From positions 54,447,050-54,511,049 of the forward strand of contig OY292277.1 in the NCBI GenBank assembly GCA_958496175.1: DNA of 64,000 nt, given 5' to 3'. A program made the translations under genes and the position numbers. The notes beneath the pieces are model-generated. The model was not told where the DNA came from, searched no databases, and saw only the letters and a program-made list of their open reading frames with translations. The stretch comes from Sisyra terminalis. Lineage: Eukaryota > Arthropoda > Insecta > Neuroptera > Sisyridae. This document shows, piece after piece, positions 48,013 to 60,500 of this stretch; position 1 is the first letter of the stretch, and each line of letters begins with the position of its first letter.

Positions 48013-48330
48013 ATAATATTCAGAACTCAGCTTTTATTTTTTTTAAATAAGAGGATAATTCAGGTGGTTTAAGATCGGTTTTTTTATTTAATATTTTTAC
48101 TATTCAATTAGCTACGTTTCGTTACGTATCATAACTTCATCAGGCTTCTATAAAAAAATGTATGTATGATTGACATATTTTGTAATTATTTTAATTTTTT
48201 TATAGAAGTCTGATTAAGTTACGATACGTAACGAAACATAGCTAATTGAATAGTAAAAATATTAAATAAAAAAAAACCATCTTAAACAACCTGAATTGTC
48301 TTCTTATTTAAAATTTTTTTTAAAAATGTC
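48013..48330. repeat. Palindromic repeat with two facing hammerhead-like cores, copy 2
   Basis: Relative of 4262-4490. The left arm on the minus strand carries CTGATGA (48143-48137), stem GTTATG/CGTAAC and GAAAC (to 48116). The right arm on the plus strand has the same element with CTGATTA, stem GTTACG/CGTAAC and GAAAC near 48210-48238. Outer arms share CAACCTGAATTG and AAGCTGAG words. No coding capacity. Confidence 0.75.
48116..48143 (-). ncRNA. Hammerhead-like core in the 48-kb palindrome
   Basis: CTGATGA, 6-bp stem II with one T-G wobble and an ATA loop, and GAAAC, as at 4373-4400. The facing plus-strand core is damaged (CTGATTA), so only this arm keeps the catalytic consensus. Confidence 0.45.
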
Positions 48331-48388
48331 AAGGGATTTTTAAATTAAGAGGTTTTACCTATTTCTGTTGACTTAAGTATGTAATGTT

Positions 48389-49420
48389 CTGACTGATTCA
48401 AAAAAAAAAAATTATGAATTTTATTTATATTTTTCTTAATTATATCGAAGATATTGTTGGGAATGACAAAAAAATAATCGTATGAAAGTTCAAGCTCTTG
48501 ATATTAATATTAAGAGGTGCCGCATCGCAAATTTCGATTTTCCTTATAAATAACATGGGAACAATATTCTCTTGCACTTTGGAATTTTATAGCTCACATT
48601 GGTGACAATATTTCGGAATAACCAACGTATATTCTTGTAGAAAATTGAACGATCTACAAAAAAGGTCTCGTACAAGTTGTTGATATATTTATTCCTTCAA
48701 AAGTTATTCGAGGTCAAAGTTGAACTAAAAAGAAATTTTAATATTTTTTCAATTTTTTTGACACAACCATCAATTTTATAAGAAAATTTTATAGGACATT
48801 TTTTGTAGAACACTTTTTTTCCTATAACTTATCTCTATAAAAGTTTTTGATATATTTCACAGGTCTTAAATTCTTTGCATTAAACTGAAAATTCCCTGAA
48901 TTATTATAATTTTTAAAATATATATATTTTTTTATTTTAATTAAATAACTTAGGACCTGTGCAAAATATCAAAAACTTTTATAGAGATAAGTTATAGGAA
49001 AAAAAGTGCTCTACAAAAAATGTCCTATAAAATTTTCTTATAAAATTGATGGTTGTGTCAAAAAAATTGAAAAAATATTAAAATTTCTTTTTAGTTCAAC
49101 TTTGACCTCGAATAACTTTTGAAGGAATAAATATATCAACAACTTGTACGAGACCTTTTTTGTAGATCGTTCAATTTTCTACAAGAATATACGTTGGTTA
49201 TTCCGAAATATTGTCACCAATGTGAGCTATAAAATTCCAAAGTGCAAGAGAATATTGTTCCCATGTTATTTATAAGGAAAATCGAAATTTGCGATGCGGC
49301 ACCTCTTAATATTAATATCAAGAGCTTGAACTTTCATACGATTATTTTTTTGTCATTCCCAACAATATTTTCGATATAATTAAGAAAAAAAAAATGCATA
49401 ATTTTTTTTTAATCAGTTTA
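48389..49420. mobile_element. Foldback element, TAGACTGATTC family, copy B
   Basis: Inverted halves from about 48400-48890 and 48950-49415, with the same internal words as copy A (CTATAAAAGTTTTTGATAT, CAACTTTGACCTCGAATAA). Ends are CTGACTGATTCAAAA and a complement ending AATCAGTTTA. No clean flanking duplication is seen, so the ends may have decayed. Confidence 0.8.
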
Positions 49421-50580
49421 ATGCAGGCCAAAGCTCACAAAGAGCTGTAGAACCATAGGAAGAAGTATATAATATTCATTGTAATATGCACAATAACAAT
49501 GTATTGGTTGGAAAAAAAATGGCTCCACATGTATGCAATATAAAAAGATATATTAACATTGATTGCTATCATTGAAAATATATTAATAATTATTTCAAGA
49601 TTTCAATATAAATTCATGTGCGTGTTTTAAATTCATTTATTATTAGTCATACAAGAGATAAACGTGGCAAAGAAAATTTATGATTAAATGCATCAAACGT
49701 GTTTTTATTTTAATTTTTCGTTTTTCTACCATTACATGTTAAGATTGAAACATTTTTATGTGTAAATTATTTCCAAAACGGGAATGAGAATAATTTTGAA
49801 TTAATTATGTAACTGAAAAAAACATGAAAATGTTTTTCGGTGTTTAAACACTTTAAAATTTATTGATATTGAAAAAAAAATGTAAAATATAAACGATGGG
49901 ATTTTACTGTTGTATTAGGTTTTCTTAGAGGGCCTTCTAGGGGGCGTTAGTGGTATAAGGGATAATTTAAGAGTGTTGGGTATGAGTAGTGGGAAGATTT
50001 GATTTATTAAAGGTGGAACATTGATTTCAATGTAACGTACTTATGAATTATTAATGTAAAATTACAAATAAAGTTACCACATTGAAACTAGGTAACTTAA
50101 ACATGGAATAATTTCAATGTTTGTATATGAGATAAAGTAATCACTTTTTAGAATAACTATTTGCAAGGATAAGTAATGGGAGAGAAAAAGATGGTAAATG
50201 TTGTTAGCTAAATAAATATGTGATACTTTCGAGCAGATAATCTGCAGGTAGCAAACAATGAAAGTAAGCAAATTAAAATCGAAAACACACACAATAACGT
50301 TAAGATAAATTAAGCGAGAAAAAGTTCCATATCATGTTGTTTTCCAGAAATTTTATCATTTCGTTTCTATGTGATTACAATGCGCATAGATAAGTTATTT
50401 GTAACTAGTAATTTCCCGTGAAATATTCACAACCCAACACTGAAACAACTAACAAATGGTAAAAATTGTAAAATGGTAAAAAAACAAGAGGTAGAGAGCT
50501 CAACATGTTACAGAGTACGCGTTTAAATCATTACACGGCAAGAGCTGTTATTAGAAACTTAATTATAATCTACCGCACAA
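49421..50580. other. AT-rich, nothing recognised
   Basis: Only short frames with no splice context. The part near 50330-50480 shares words (TTCCGTGAAATATT, CAACACTGA.ACAACT) with 62055-62105, so a small dispersed repeat is present. Confidence 0.4.
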
Positions 50581-50589
50581 TGTGTCATA

Positions 50590-50770
50590 TATATGTGGCG
50601 CTGCCACAAGAGTGTTTGAAGTACTAACTTATGTTACCATAGTTACGTTAGAAAGTAGATAAATTCTAATTAATTAAGTACTGTAAATACACTAATAGCG
50701 GCGCCACATCTTGAAACATTTCCCTTCATGCATTGGCAGATTGGAGTATCTTCTTAAAACCTTTGTGGTC
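50590..50770 (+). repeat. Dispersed GTGGCGCC repeat, copy 1
   Basis: Begins TGTGGCGCTGCCACAAGAGTG and contains CACTAATAGCGGCGCCACA as an approximate inverted end (about 34 bp), with TTACCATAGTTAC between. Similarity to 55155-55320 continues past the right end (CATCTTGAAACATTT...GGAGTATCTTCTTAA). Confidence 0.6.
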
Positions 50771-51279
50771 TTTGGGATTTTCTCAGTACTTGCGTTGATA
50801 GTAGTGACAGAAAAGAGAACTTTGATCTGGCTCGGTTTTTGTGTACATGCATTTTGTAAAAGAGTCTATACCGTTTGGACTTCTGGTATCTATACTTCAT
50901 GGGAAACAGGTTGAAAAAAAATTCTCACTTTTTGTAAGCCCCTTAAAACACTAACATATCGCCAAATTGTGCTGTATAGCACTTTTGAATCTAAGGGCAA
51001 TTATTTCAGGCAAATTTTTAATCCACCCCATAGCAGCCACGTTAGTAAGACGATATAGTTTTGTTTTTGCAAATAAAAATAGAATACTGACGAAACGTTA
51101 CAAATGAAAATTGTGGTCTTGATAGTGTGTTCAGAACGATCTGGCTACCCGTGAATATGTGAATCATGTTGGGATTCCATGGATTTGACGTGGATGTTTA
51201 TTTTTTAGAGATTATGTTCAATTTAAAGCAAAATTAGTTCGAAAATCACAGAGGAGAGATTTTTGAATCACTGCTGACG

Positions 51280-51790
51280 AATATGAGGTCTATTAAATTC
51301 GTTGACATATCTGGGGGTAGACGTGGAGATCATATCCTGGAGATTTCAGAGTTTACGATTTTAAATATGTTCGGTGAATTTTTTGAATTCATTTTATGGA
51401 AAAGTTTGAAAAAAAAATTCCAGAAGATGATGTCCACGTCTACGTCCAGGTACGATGGTGTACTTCATCAATCTTATATTCGTAATCAGCGACTTTAACG
51501 ACTGAACTGTGTGTTTTTCCAAATAATTTTGTTCGAAATTTAAAGAAAGCTTCAGAAGATGACGTTCATGTCTACACCCTAGTACGTGAGAGAACTTCGT
51601 GAACCTTATATTTGTAATCGGGGATTCCAAAAATTTTTAAATAAGTTATTGTAATTCATTTCAAAAAAAAATAAAAATCTCAATATACTCCAAGAGATGA
51701 GGTTCCTTAATCTCCAGGCTTATGGAAGTATTTAATGGTTCAAATTATCGAGATCGGCGACTCCAAAATCTTCAAGTAATACAATTTTAT
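51280..51790 (+). repeat. Degenerate tandem repeat, period about 130 bp
   Basis: Recurring words: CAGAAGATGATGTCCACGTC at 51420 and CAGAAGATGACGTTCATGTC at about 51550; TTATATTCGTAATCAGCGACT at 51475, TTATATTTGTAATCGGGGATT at about 51606 and AATTATCGAGATCGGCGACT at about 51737. Spacing is close to 130 bp, with three to four diverged units. It leads directly into the palindromic element at 51797. Confidence 0.65.
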
Positions 51791-51796
51791 TCAAAA

Positions 51797-52200
51797 TTAG
51801 ATTTTTTCGCTGACTTTGAACAGTAATACTGTGTATACAATATATAGAATATATTGCGGTCCAATTTATGTAGTATAATTTAATATAATACTATTAAAAA
51901 TCATACCACAAACATAAATTTGAACAGAAGTTCAAACAAAAATATTCGTGAAGTATTGCCCAGATACGTATTTTGATTGCCAAGCAATCTTCTTCAGTGG
52001 TCATCAAGTAGTTTGGATCACTCCGTAACTGCTTTGTGATGATTCACCGTGTGAACTGAAGAAGATTGCTTGGCAATCGAAATACGTATCTGGGCAATAC
52101 GTCACGAATATTTTTGTTTGAACTACTGTTCAAATTTATGTTTATGGTGTGATTTTTATATATTATTATACACAATATATATTGTATACACAAAATTTGA
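51797..52200. mobile_element. Palindromic hammerhead-bearing element, second copy
   Basis: Same family as 38030-38386: arms with GAACAGAAGTTCAAACAAAA and CGTATTGCCCAGATACG words inverted around 52030-52050. The left end carries the tail CGCTGACTTTGAACAGTAA. The right arm keeps CTGAAGA (52056-52062), stem GATTGC/GCAATC and GAAA (52079-52082). The left arm has a changed GAAA. An extra segment with ATCATACCAC/GTGGTATGAT words distinguishes it from the 38-kb copy. Confidence 0.82.
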
Positions 52201-52359
52201 TTCATTATGTAAATGACGATTTCATTAATCGCTTCAAAATTATGCACTTAAAGTATGCATTTTTGGGTTGCACAAGTGCAACAAGTTATTTGCGTGAAAA
52301 AGGGAAACATTTTTTTTAATCCATGTTGTTTAAGTCCTTGTCTTTTTAAATATAATAAT

Positions 52360-52645
52360 TAAATTGTGGGCAATAGGGACGAAGCTTCTTGTGGAATATT
52401 ATTTATTTTATCGCCAACGGTTCGTCAGTTATTCCTGACTTCTTCAGGGCTCTATAATGAAAATACATAACAATAAAAATTTATTTATTTATAATTTTAA
52501 CAATTATGTGTAGCTATTTTTTAAATGTTATGTATTTTCATTATAGAGCCCTGAAGAAGTTAGGAATGACTGACGAAACGTTGGCGATATAAAATAAATA
52601 ATATTCCACAAGAAACTTTGTCCTTTTTGCCCACAATTTAATTGT
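52360..52645. repeat. Palindromic repeat with facing hammerhead-like cores, third family
   Basis: Arms 52360-52465 and 52530-52645 are inverted copies (AAATTGTGGGCAATAGGGAC against its complement; ATGTATTTTCATTATAGAGC). The plus core reads CTGAAGA (52551-52557), stem GTTAG/CTGAC with loop GAATGA, GAAAC (52575-52579). The minus core reads CTGAAGA (52447-52441), perfect stem GTCAG/CTGAC, then GAACC in place of GAAAC. The sequence is unrelated to the other two families outside the core. Confidence 0.75.
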
Positions 52646-53259
52646 TATATTTTTTTTAATTGCTTTTAGGAGTCAAATGCAAAATTTACATCTAAATCTG
52701 GCTTTTTTTTCTTCTAAAATCTATTATTATAGCTTAAGTAGTTTGAATAAAGTAAGTAAACTTTATTTCATTGTTGTGTTTGTATGTTGTAGAATATGAA
52801 TCGTTTAGTTTATATTTTATGGAAATATTTGAGAGTTTTTATTTCATTGATTACGTAAATGTCATTTATAACGTTAAGTTTATTTAAAATTTCTTTATTT
52901 TTTGAAAAAAAAAACATAGTTCGATTGTAAATGTTACTCATATATTGCCGTTTGATGTATAGGCAACCAATCGTACACGTGTGTATAACGGGTGGTATTC
53001 TCATTAAAACAAGTTTGCTTTGGATATTTAATTACCTAAACTACATAATGTATGTTTGATACGTTAGATATGAGAAAAACTTGGATTAAGTTTTTGAAAA
53101 AAATTAAATAAATATTTATGAATAAGATATAAACAACTTAATGACGAAATTGATTAAGTAACAGTTTTTATTTTACATTTTCATATCATATCTATCAATC
53201 AAGGTTTTTTCGTTATTGTTGCGATAATTCTTGCGGGAAATGTGCTAGCCGAAGAAAAC

Positions 53260-53898
53260 AGTCGCCTAAGCACATTATCTGATCGATGTTAGTTCCTCAA
53301 CGTCGGATATTAAGGCCTTTTTTTGTCGGCCGACTGCCTATATATATATATATGTACTATGTAGCATTTAAAGTCCATCTTGATTATCGATAATTTTTAA
53401 TTTAAAAACTCCTCCTACTGGCTTAATAACGACACAGTCGCTGCAAGCTGGAGCGCCCAAGCACCCAAGCACCCAACCCAAGCCCGACGATTCCCATTCG
53501 GTGTTGAACAGCACCGGCCAAGCTAGCTAACCGACGACGACAATCGGAGGATTTATTTTCGTTGATTGAATAGCCAGAGGGGTCGTCGTCGAGTGCGCGA
53601 CTCGAAATTCAAAGACCCCTGGAAAAAACGAAAACCGGAATTCGATAATAAAAAAAATTCATTTCCACCAGTGTGGAGTCGTCGTTTGTTTTGGTCGGGA
53701 AAAATTACGATCTTTATGATTTGTGCGACACCTTTTTGTTTATACCCCCACCCCCGACGTGATATATATACCCGCAACGTGTTTATATTGTCGTGTTTAC
53801 ATTAAATCTGATTGAATCTCACTTGATTTTTGATAAAGGTCGGGCCATTTGCATTGTTGCAACGTTCAACAATTAACTGTTGGGGTTTTCTTTGATAG
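53260..53898 (+). promoter_or_regulatory. GC-richer island, probable 5' UTR or promoter
   Basis: Clearly less AT-rich than its surroundings, with CGACGACGAC-type runs, a short direct repeat (AAGCACCC three times, 53460-53480) and a TA tract at 53338-53352. It ends at an acceptor (GATAG, 53898) that leads into an open exon. It is likely an alternative first exon or promoter of a plus-strand gene. The 79-codon frame inside is not convincing. Confidence 0.35.
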
Positions 53899-54094
53899 GA
53901 GCCGTACGTGTTTAACAGCAGCAGTGAGCATATTGTCGCTGGACCGCCAGCTTTCCACAAGGATAGTGCCAATCAAAAGACGTTGGTGAAAAACGACGAG
54001 GAAAACGTCAACAAGTTGTTTACGTCAATGAAAATGGGAATGAAGAGAATCAATTGGTGGTGGTGTTCGTTCGACGTGGCGGTGCTTTTGTTAA
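53899..54094 (+). CDS. Candidate internal coding exon, unidentified
   Basis: Open from an AG acceptor (53898) to a consensus donor TTAA|GTAAGT (54095), 65 codons plus one base, starting EPYVFNSSSEHIVAGPPAFH. Codon use is balanced and GC-richer than the flanks. Near its end is a WWWCSFDVAVLLL segment that could begin a membrane helix. Phase 0 at the 5' side fits the exon at 46079-46144. The family is not recognised. Confidence 0.5.
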
Positions 54095-55154
54095 GTAAGT
54101 GAGATTTTGAATTTTTTTCCAATTACTTTTCCCAATAGTTTGGGATAATTACTGGGTAATTACTGAAGTAATTGATGCACCCGACTTGATTTGAATACTT
54201 TATAAGTAGTTTAATTTTTGGTAACTTGATTTTTGGAAAAATCGAAAAAAAAATCCTTCACCATTCTGTATCCCTAGCTTGACTATAAAATTGGAAGTTT
54301 AATTTTTTAAAAAAAGAAAGTTCTTATTCCTATCCCTATTAAGTACATACCGTCGAATATATAGTAACATTGTTGATTTCTTGGCCATGAAATTGTCCGA
54401 AACAAATATCCACAATATCCTTACTATGGCCAAGAAAACCACGCATATCTTGTTAGTTTTAATTGTTGTCCAATTACAATTAGTGGAGGAAAATTAGGTC
54501 CAATTAAGGCGTTTTAATTGGGAAATTTATGTAAATTTACGAGAGGAGCACAAAAAATAAATCTCAACTAATTAGTTACTAATGCAGAGATTTGAATGTG
54601 AACTGAAGAGATTTGAAAATTCACTAGTACGAAATTGGTGATTCATATATATACTTAATATACTTAAATTAGAAGAGTTTCGAGAACTTAAGTACATATT
54701 GCAATATTTGAAACAATTAAATTAATTTTTCGGCCAAAAAAATTAATGCCAATTAATTGTTGAAATTGGCAGGGAACTCATTTAGAAATTTGCAAAGAGA
54801 AACAATTCCAATTAAGTATGAAGACTTAAGAAATTTTCTTTTTTGCTTGAGGCACCAAATTGGTCGTTGGATACTTTGGACAAAGCTTTTTTTCAAAAGT
54901 TTTTTTCTTCTTTAATTAATGTCCATCCTCTTTTTAGACTAATATGCCCCGAACTGATGTTTAGATTTTGTTTCTAGTAGTCCTAGTAGCCACCTAGTGG
55001 TGAGTTTGATCTTTTATTTGTTCAATAATCGTCCATAATCGATTCAGGATTATCAATAGTTCTTCGGATGTTTTGGCAAGTAGGACAGTATCGTAAATTG
55101 TTTATTGCCGTTAATTATTTGGGAATTTTATTCTTTTGTACAATGGAAAATATG
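54095..55154. other. Probable intron, nothing recognised
   Basis: Follows the donor at 54095. AT-rich and without a supported feature. Confidence 0.4.
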
Positions 55155-55320
55155 GTAAGATGGTGGCGCCATCATAAAAGTGTCTGGAGTACTAATTTAT
55201 GCTACCATAGTTATCTTACATAACGTCCCTAGTTTCGGTTTAAATTAGTACTCCATACACTTTAATAGCGAGGCCACATCTTAAAACATTTGCCGAATTG
55301 GAATATCTTCTTAATATTTG
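55155..55320 (+). repeat. Dispersed GTGGCGCC repeat, copy 2
   Basis: Matches 50590-50770: ATGGTGGCGCCATCATAAAAGTG, CTACCATAGTTATCTTA, AGTACTCCATACACTTTAATAG and a right flank CATCTTAAAACATTTGCCG. Same orientation as copy 1. Confidence 0.6.
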
Positions 55321-56265
55321 CACCGCCAGTGATAGAAAAGGGAACTATTATCGGGGTATTTTATTATATATAATGAAATGCAAAATACAAAATACCTATT
55401 TCAATTTTGAATTTAAAATTCTAAGTTCTAAAGTTTTCATGTGGTTTTGAAATATTTGTAGGATAAATTACAATATTTTCATAAAATGTATCAAGTATTA
55501 TTTTTTTTAATACATTTGTCAAATTAACGATAATTTTCTTGTCAAAGGTATTATTTATTATTTAGCATTGATGTTAACGTTGATAATACTGTCTGTCTAA
55601 GATATTTACTATTAATAATCTAGTTTATAACAATTTTAAGTATTGCAAGGATTCCACAAGGAAAAAAGTTTGGAAACTCCTGGTATAGATCAATTTTTTG
55701 GTAGGCTTTTTCTTAGATGGCCATGATTTTTTGTAAACGATTAGCGGCAATAATTTTAAACTGTACCATCGCCTACTTGATTAAGTCTTTTAAAAATAAT
55801 TAATTTATTAATATCATTTAAATGACTTTTCATGCACTTTGAACTAAAAAATGTATGTATAAGTGAGAAAAAGATTGAAAAAAAAATTTAAAACTTTTTC
55901 ATTAAAAAGTTTTGTAATTACGTCGAATTTTGAATCACCTAATTTGGAAGCTATAGCTTTTTTCTTGAACTTGATAATATTATCATAGAGCATTATTACT
56001 CGTACAAGACATAACAGTTGAAAAGAAAATATTTACAATGACATAAATTTCTCAAATTGCATTGTATACGAAGCGGAAATGAGCATTTTACGACTTTTCC
56101 TTTGAACAAATTATTTGATTTTTTTTTTGTATTTCTCATTGGCTTTAATTAAGTAAACGGTTTTCGAGAAGAATAAATATTTATCAACACTAAATTTTTA
56201 CCAAACAAAAATTTTTATTTTCAAGGATCATCAAATTTCAAATGATAGCCGCAAAGTATTAATTA
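55321..56265. other. AT-rich, nothing recognised
   Basis: No frame, RNA or repeat could be supported. Confidence 0.4.
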
Positions 56266-56273
56266 ATGTATAT

Positions 56274-57579
56274 TAGACTGATTCAAAAAAAAATTATGAA
56301 TTTTTTTAGTTATATCGAAAATATTGTTGGAAATGATAAAAAAAAAATCCTGTGAAAGTTTAAGCTCTAAATATTAAGCATTAAGAGGTGCCGCATCGCA
56401 AATTTTGATTTTCCATTTAAATAACATGGCAACAATATTCTCTGACACTTTGGAATTTTATAGCTCACGTTGCTGACAATATTTCGGAATGACCAAAGTA
56501 TATTCTTGTAGAAAATTGAACGATCTACAAAAAAGGTCTCTTACACAAGTTTTTGATATATTTATTTCTTCATAAGTTATTGGAGGTTAAAGTTGAACAT
56601 AAAAGAAAATTTTAATATTTTTTCAATTTTTTGACGCAACCATCAATTTTATGAGAAAATTTTATAGGGCATTTTTTGGAGAGCACTTTTTTTCCTATAA
56701 CTTATCTCTATAAAAGTTTTTGATATTTTTCACAGGTCCTAAGTTATTTAATTAATATTTCTGAATGACCAAGGTATATTCTTTTAAAAAATTCATCATT
56801 TTAAAAAACGATCTACAAAAAAGGTATCTTACAAGTTCTTAATATCTTTATTCCTTCAGAAGTTATTCGAGGTCAAAGTTGAACTAAAGAGAAATTTTAA
56901 TATTAATATTTTTTCAATTTTTTGACGCAACTATCAATTTTATGAGAAAATTTTATAGGACATTTTTTGTAGAGCATTTTTTTTCCTATAACTTATCTGC
57001 ATGAATGTTTTTTATATTTTTCACACGTCCTAAGTTATTTGCAATAAACTGAAAATTTCCTGAATTATTATATTTTTAACATAATTTTTTTTTTATTTTA
57101 ATTAAATAACTTAGGACCTGGGAAAAATATCAAAAACTTTTATAGAGATAAGTTATAGGAAAAAAAGTGCTCTACAAAAAATGTCCTATAAAATTTTCTC
57201 ATAAAATTGATGCTTGCGTCAAAAAATTGAAAAAATATTAAAATTTATCTTCAGTTCAACTTTGACCTCGAATAACTTTTGAAGGAATAAATATATCTAA
57301 AACATATTCGAGACCTTTTTTGTAGATCGTGCAATTTTCTACAAGAATATACCTTGGTCATTCCGAAATGTTGTCACCAACGTGAGCTATAAAATTCCAA
57401 AGTGAAAGAGAATATTGTTCCCATGTTATTTAAAAGGAAAATCGAAATTTGCGATGCGGCACCTCTTAATATTAATATTAAGAGCTTAAACTTTCACAGG
57501 TTTTTTTTTAGTCATTCCCAACAATATTTTCGATATAATTAAGAAAAAAAAATTCATAATTTTTTTTTGAATCAGTCTA
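56274..57579. mobile_element. Foldback element, TAGACTGATTC family, copy C (best ends)
   Basis: Ends are perfect inverted repeats TAGACTGATTCAAAA, flanked by exact ATGTATAT at 56266-56273 and 57580-57587. This fixes an 8-bp duplication for the family. The left half again contains an internal partial duplication (56480-56745 and 56760-57010). No transposase frame. Confidence 0.92.
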
Positions 57580-57587
57580 ATGTATAT

Positions 57588-60500
57588 GTTACCATATCAC
57601 ATCGTCAGACTATTTACAATTAATAGAAAATAATGATTTAATCTTTGAATTTCCAAGCTTCTGCATTTTTTCCCATAGAAAGATCAATGCAACTGCACTG
57701 ATGCAAACGTTGCACTTAACTGTATACATTTATCAGTTAATGTAATTTGAGAAATTCAATAAAAAAGGTCATTTTTACAAGTCTCTGATAAAAACCGTTA
57801 AAAATATCCACCGCTTATGAAATCAATGCTCATAGCTAAGGTCTAATATAAGTTACAAGGAAATCCAATAGTAATTATATACTTGAAAGAAGAAAATAAA
57901 ACAGAGAAATCTTTCGTTTTGTTTATCAATTTTATCAAAATCCAATAATTTTTGATTGATCCCAGCCAACCGGTTTGTCTTAAGCGTTAATGAAAGTGGA
58001 GCATACTTTTGATGTCATTGACGATTAGATGCTTTTTTTTTTCTTTTAAGTCACAATTGTATTAACTTTTTTTTTCTTTCCTGTCCACTTTCCTTAATAC
58101 ATATATATATATATAGTTGATTCGGATGACCTTAATTTCTCTAATTAGTATCAGATGATTTATCTTAGGAAATGGTGCTCTAATGTAAGCCGAAATCTTG
58201 GGCTTATCTTATCTGTTTGGTAGGCTATAGAAACTTTGGATCTGTTTTTGTCAATATGTCTATGATAAACGGGCAAAGCTTTTAAAGCAATAGAAGTAAT
58301 GATAGCTTTTTTCGTAGACATCAATTCTTGTATTTGATTTGTGTAAAATGAATGGTATCTAAGAATATTTAAGTAGTTTCATCTAGGTAGGTCATGAGAT
58401 AGTTTATAACTTGGATGCTTTTTTGTTTATTTGATACATTCAATTATTTACAAGAAAATCATGGCCAACTGAATCGGAATATTATATGGTTAGGTGGAAA
58501 GATGAATAGTTATGTTAGGCAGGAATCGTGGAATAAAGATAGGAAATGAGAAGCTAACTTTAGGGAGCTTTGCGGGTAAGCATAGCGAATTCTTTTGTTA
58601 AAAAAACGGTTTTTTTTTTAAAGTGATGCACTTATAATTAAGTACAAATTGCAGAGATTTTTTTTGTTTCGCTAATGGCAATCTTTCAGCCAATATCATA
58701 TTTCATGTGTTGATTCCCTTAACGATCAAATCTTTTCCTGTGTCTATTCCAAATGAGATTTTTTTTTCTTGTGTGATTGAAACTCATAAAAGCCAATCAT
58801 TTGGGGAGTTGGAGGCCACGACCTCCATGTGCCATGACCTCAACGGCTTTACTAGATGGGAAAAAAAAACCTCGATTCTCATAACAAATCCATCGAAAGA
58901 AGCCAAGAAGAAGAAGAAGAAGAGGAGGAGGAGGAGGAGGAAGCAAGAAAGGGTTGGTTGTCGTGTTGGCGGCCAGCTCGCCCCTTTGCCTCCTCCGACT
59001 TGTCTCTGGAACATCTGTTTTAACTTGAATACATCAAGCAGGCCATTCTTCCATATCTGGAATTTTTGCCTGCCATGCTGCCTAACAATTGAATAACGGG
59101 GGTGGCATGGCGGCACAACTTATGTGGGTGAGGGAAAAATTAGTGCGCCTAAAGGCGCGGTTGAAACAATTAGTGGAACCCCACAATTCCTCGTTGGGTT
59201 ATAAATTTAAAAATTAGCGCCTCCAACAAATCACTTCGTTATTGGTGTTTAATGTCTTAAATTACAATTTAATGTCTTCCGATATTTGATTTATTTTTGA
59301 GCTTGAAAACATCAAAGCGCAATAAAATGCACTGAAAAAATTGAGTTAATGTATACAATTTTTATTGGAATAATTAAAAGTGAGATGCAGTGAGAGTTTT
59401 GAGGGATAATCTAAATTGTTTATTGGAGTAGAAGTCTGCTTTGACTTGCATACCATAATATGAATGCATTGGAAATGTGGAACGGAATAAATCTTTTTGG
59501 TTCTTCTTCTGTATGTGCACCACGGCGTCTTTTGGGTAGGATTTAGATTGTGGAGATGTCTCGTTGATTTTCGCCACGCCCGAGTAATTAAATTTAACGT
59601 TTTCCGGTTGTTAACCTTTTTTTTAATCGAAAGTGTAATGGTTGAGGCGGCCAAGTTGGAATCGGGCGGCGGTTATGCATCCATCAGATGATTAACGGAG
59701 GCCAATCAGCAGATATTATGGATAAGGTTACACTCGATGGTTGTTTGAGACCATTTGGACGAAAATTTTACAGTCCGGATCTGTGCTTTTTTCGGACTAG
59801 TCGCTGATGCACCCACATGAAATGGCGTTAGGCCATATGTGGTCTGTCTGGATCGTTTGGCTCCTGTTTTGGCTTCACTTTGGACTTGTCATTAATTATC
59901 GTGGTGCATTTTGGCTAACTAGAAACCAGAGATATTCATTTCAATGAAACTTTGTGTCAAGTATTTGATCGAAAATTTCCAAAAAAAAAAAATGTGTTCT
60001 ATATTTGCAACAATTCTATAAGCCACAATTTTGATTAGTACTTCGATCAATGATCTAATCACTATGCCCTTAAGTGGGTCAACAAAAATTGTCTTTTCTA
60101 GAGGAAATTTTTATCTTAAATACCTGAATGCATACATTGAAGCCAATGAACACATATGGAACACATATTTTTTGAGGTTGAAATATAAGGTTTTATGGTT
60201 ATCGAAACAACCCTGTTCAAAAGAGATAATTTAAAATTATTGATTTTAAATTACCTCTAATGATCCTTTTTAAGCAATAGGTTGATGCATTCTAACTAGG
60301 TTGATAGAAAAGTTGATTTACATGTAATAAAAAAACATGACATTTAGCTAGTGGCTCATACAGATCATGATTACCATCGTTGCAACAGAATTCTGGTTAT
60401 ACGGTTCCACGCATTGGTTGCATCAATTTATTTAATTTGTAATAAAGGTCTTACATTTACTTTGAATAACTTTTATTAACTTAGAAATTTGATTTTTTTA

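Noticed and set aside
53566..53805. 79-codon frame in the GC-rich island
   Set aside because: Basic, low-complexity product with no splice sites; an opposite-strand frame covers the same bases. More likely 5' UTR.
58707..59116. Overlapping frames on both strands (129 and 110 codons)
   Set aside because: Both are kept open by the AAG/AGG microsatellite, which gives Lys/Arg on one strand and Leu/Phe on the other. No domain or splice context.
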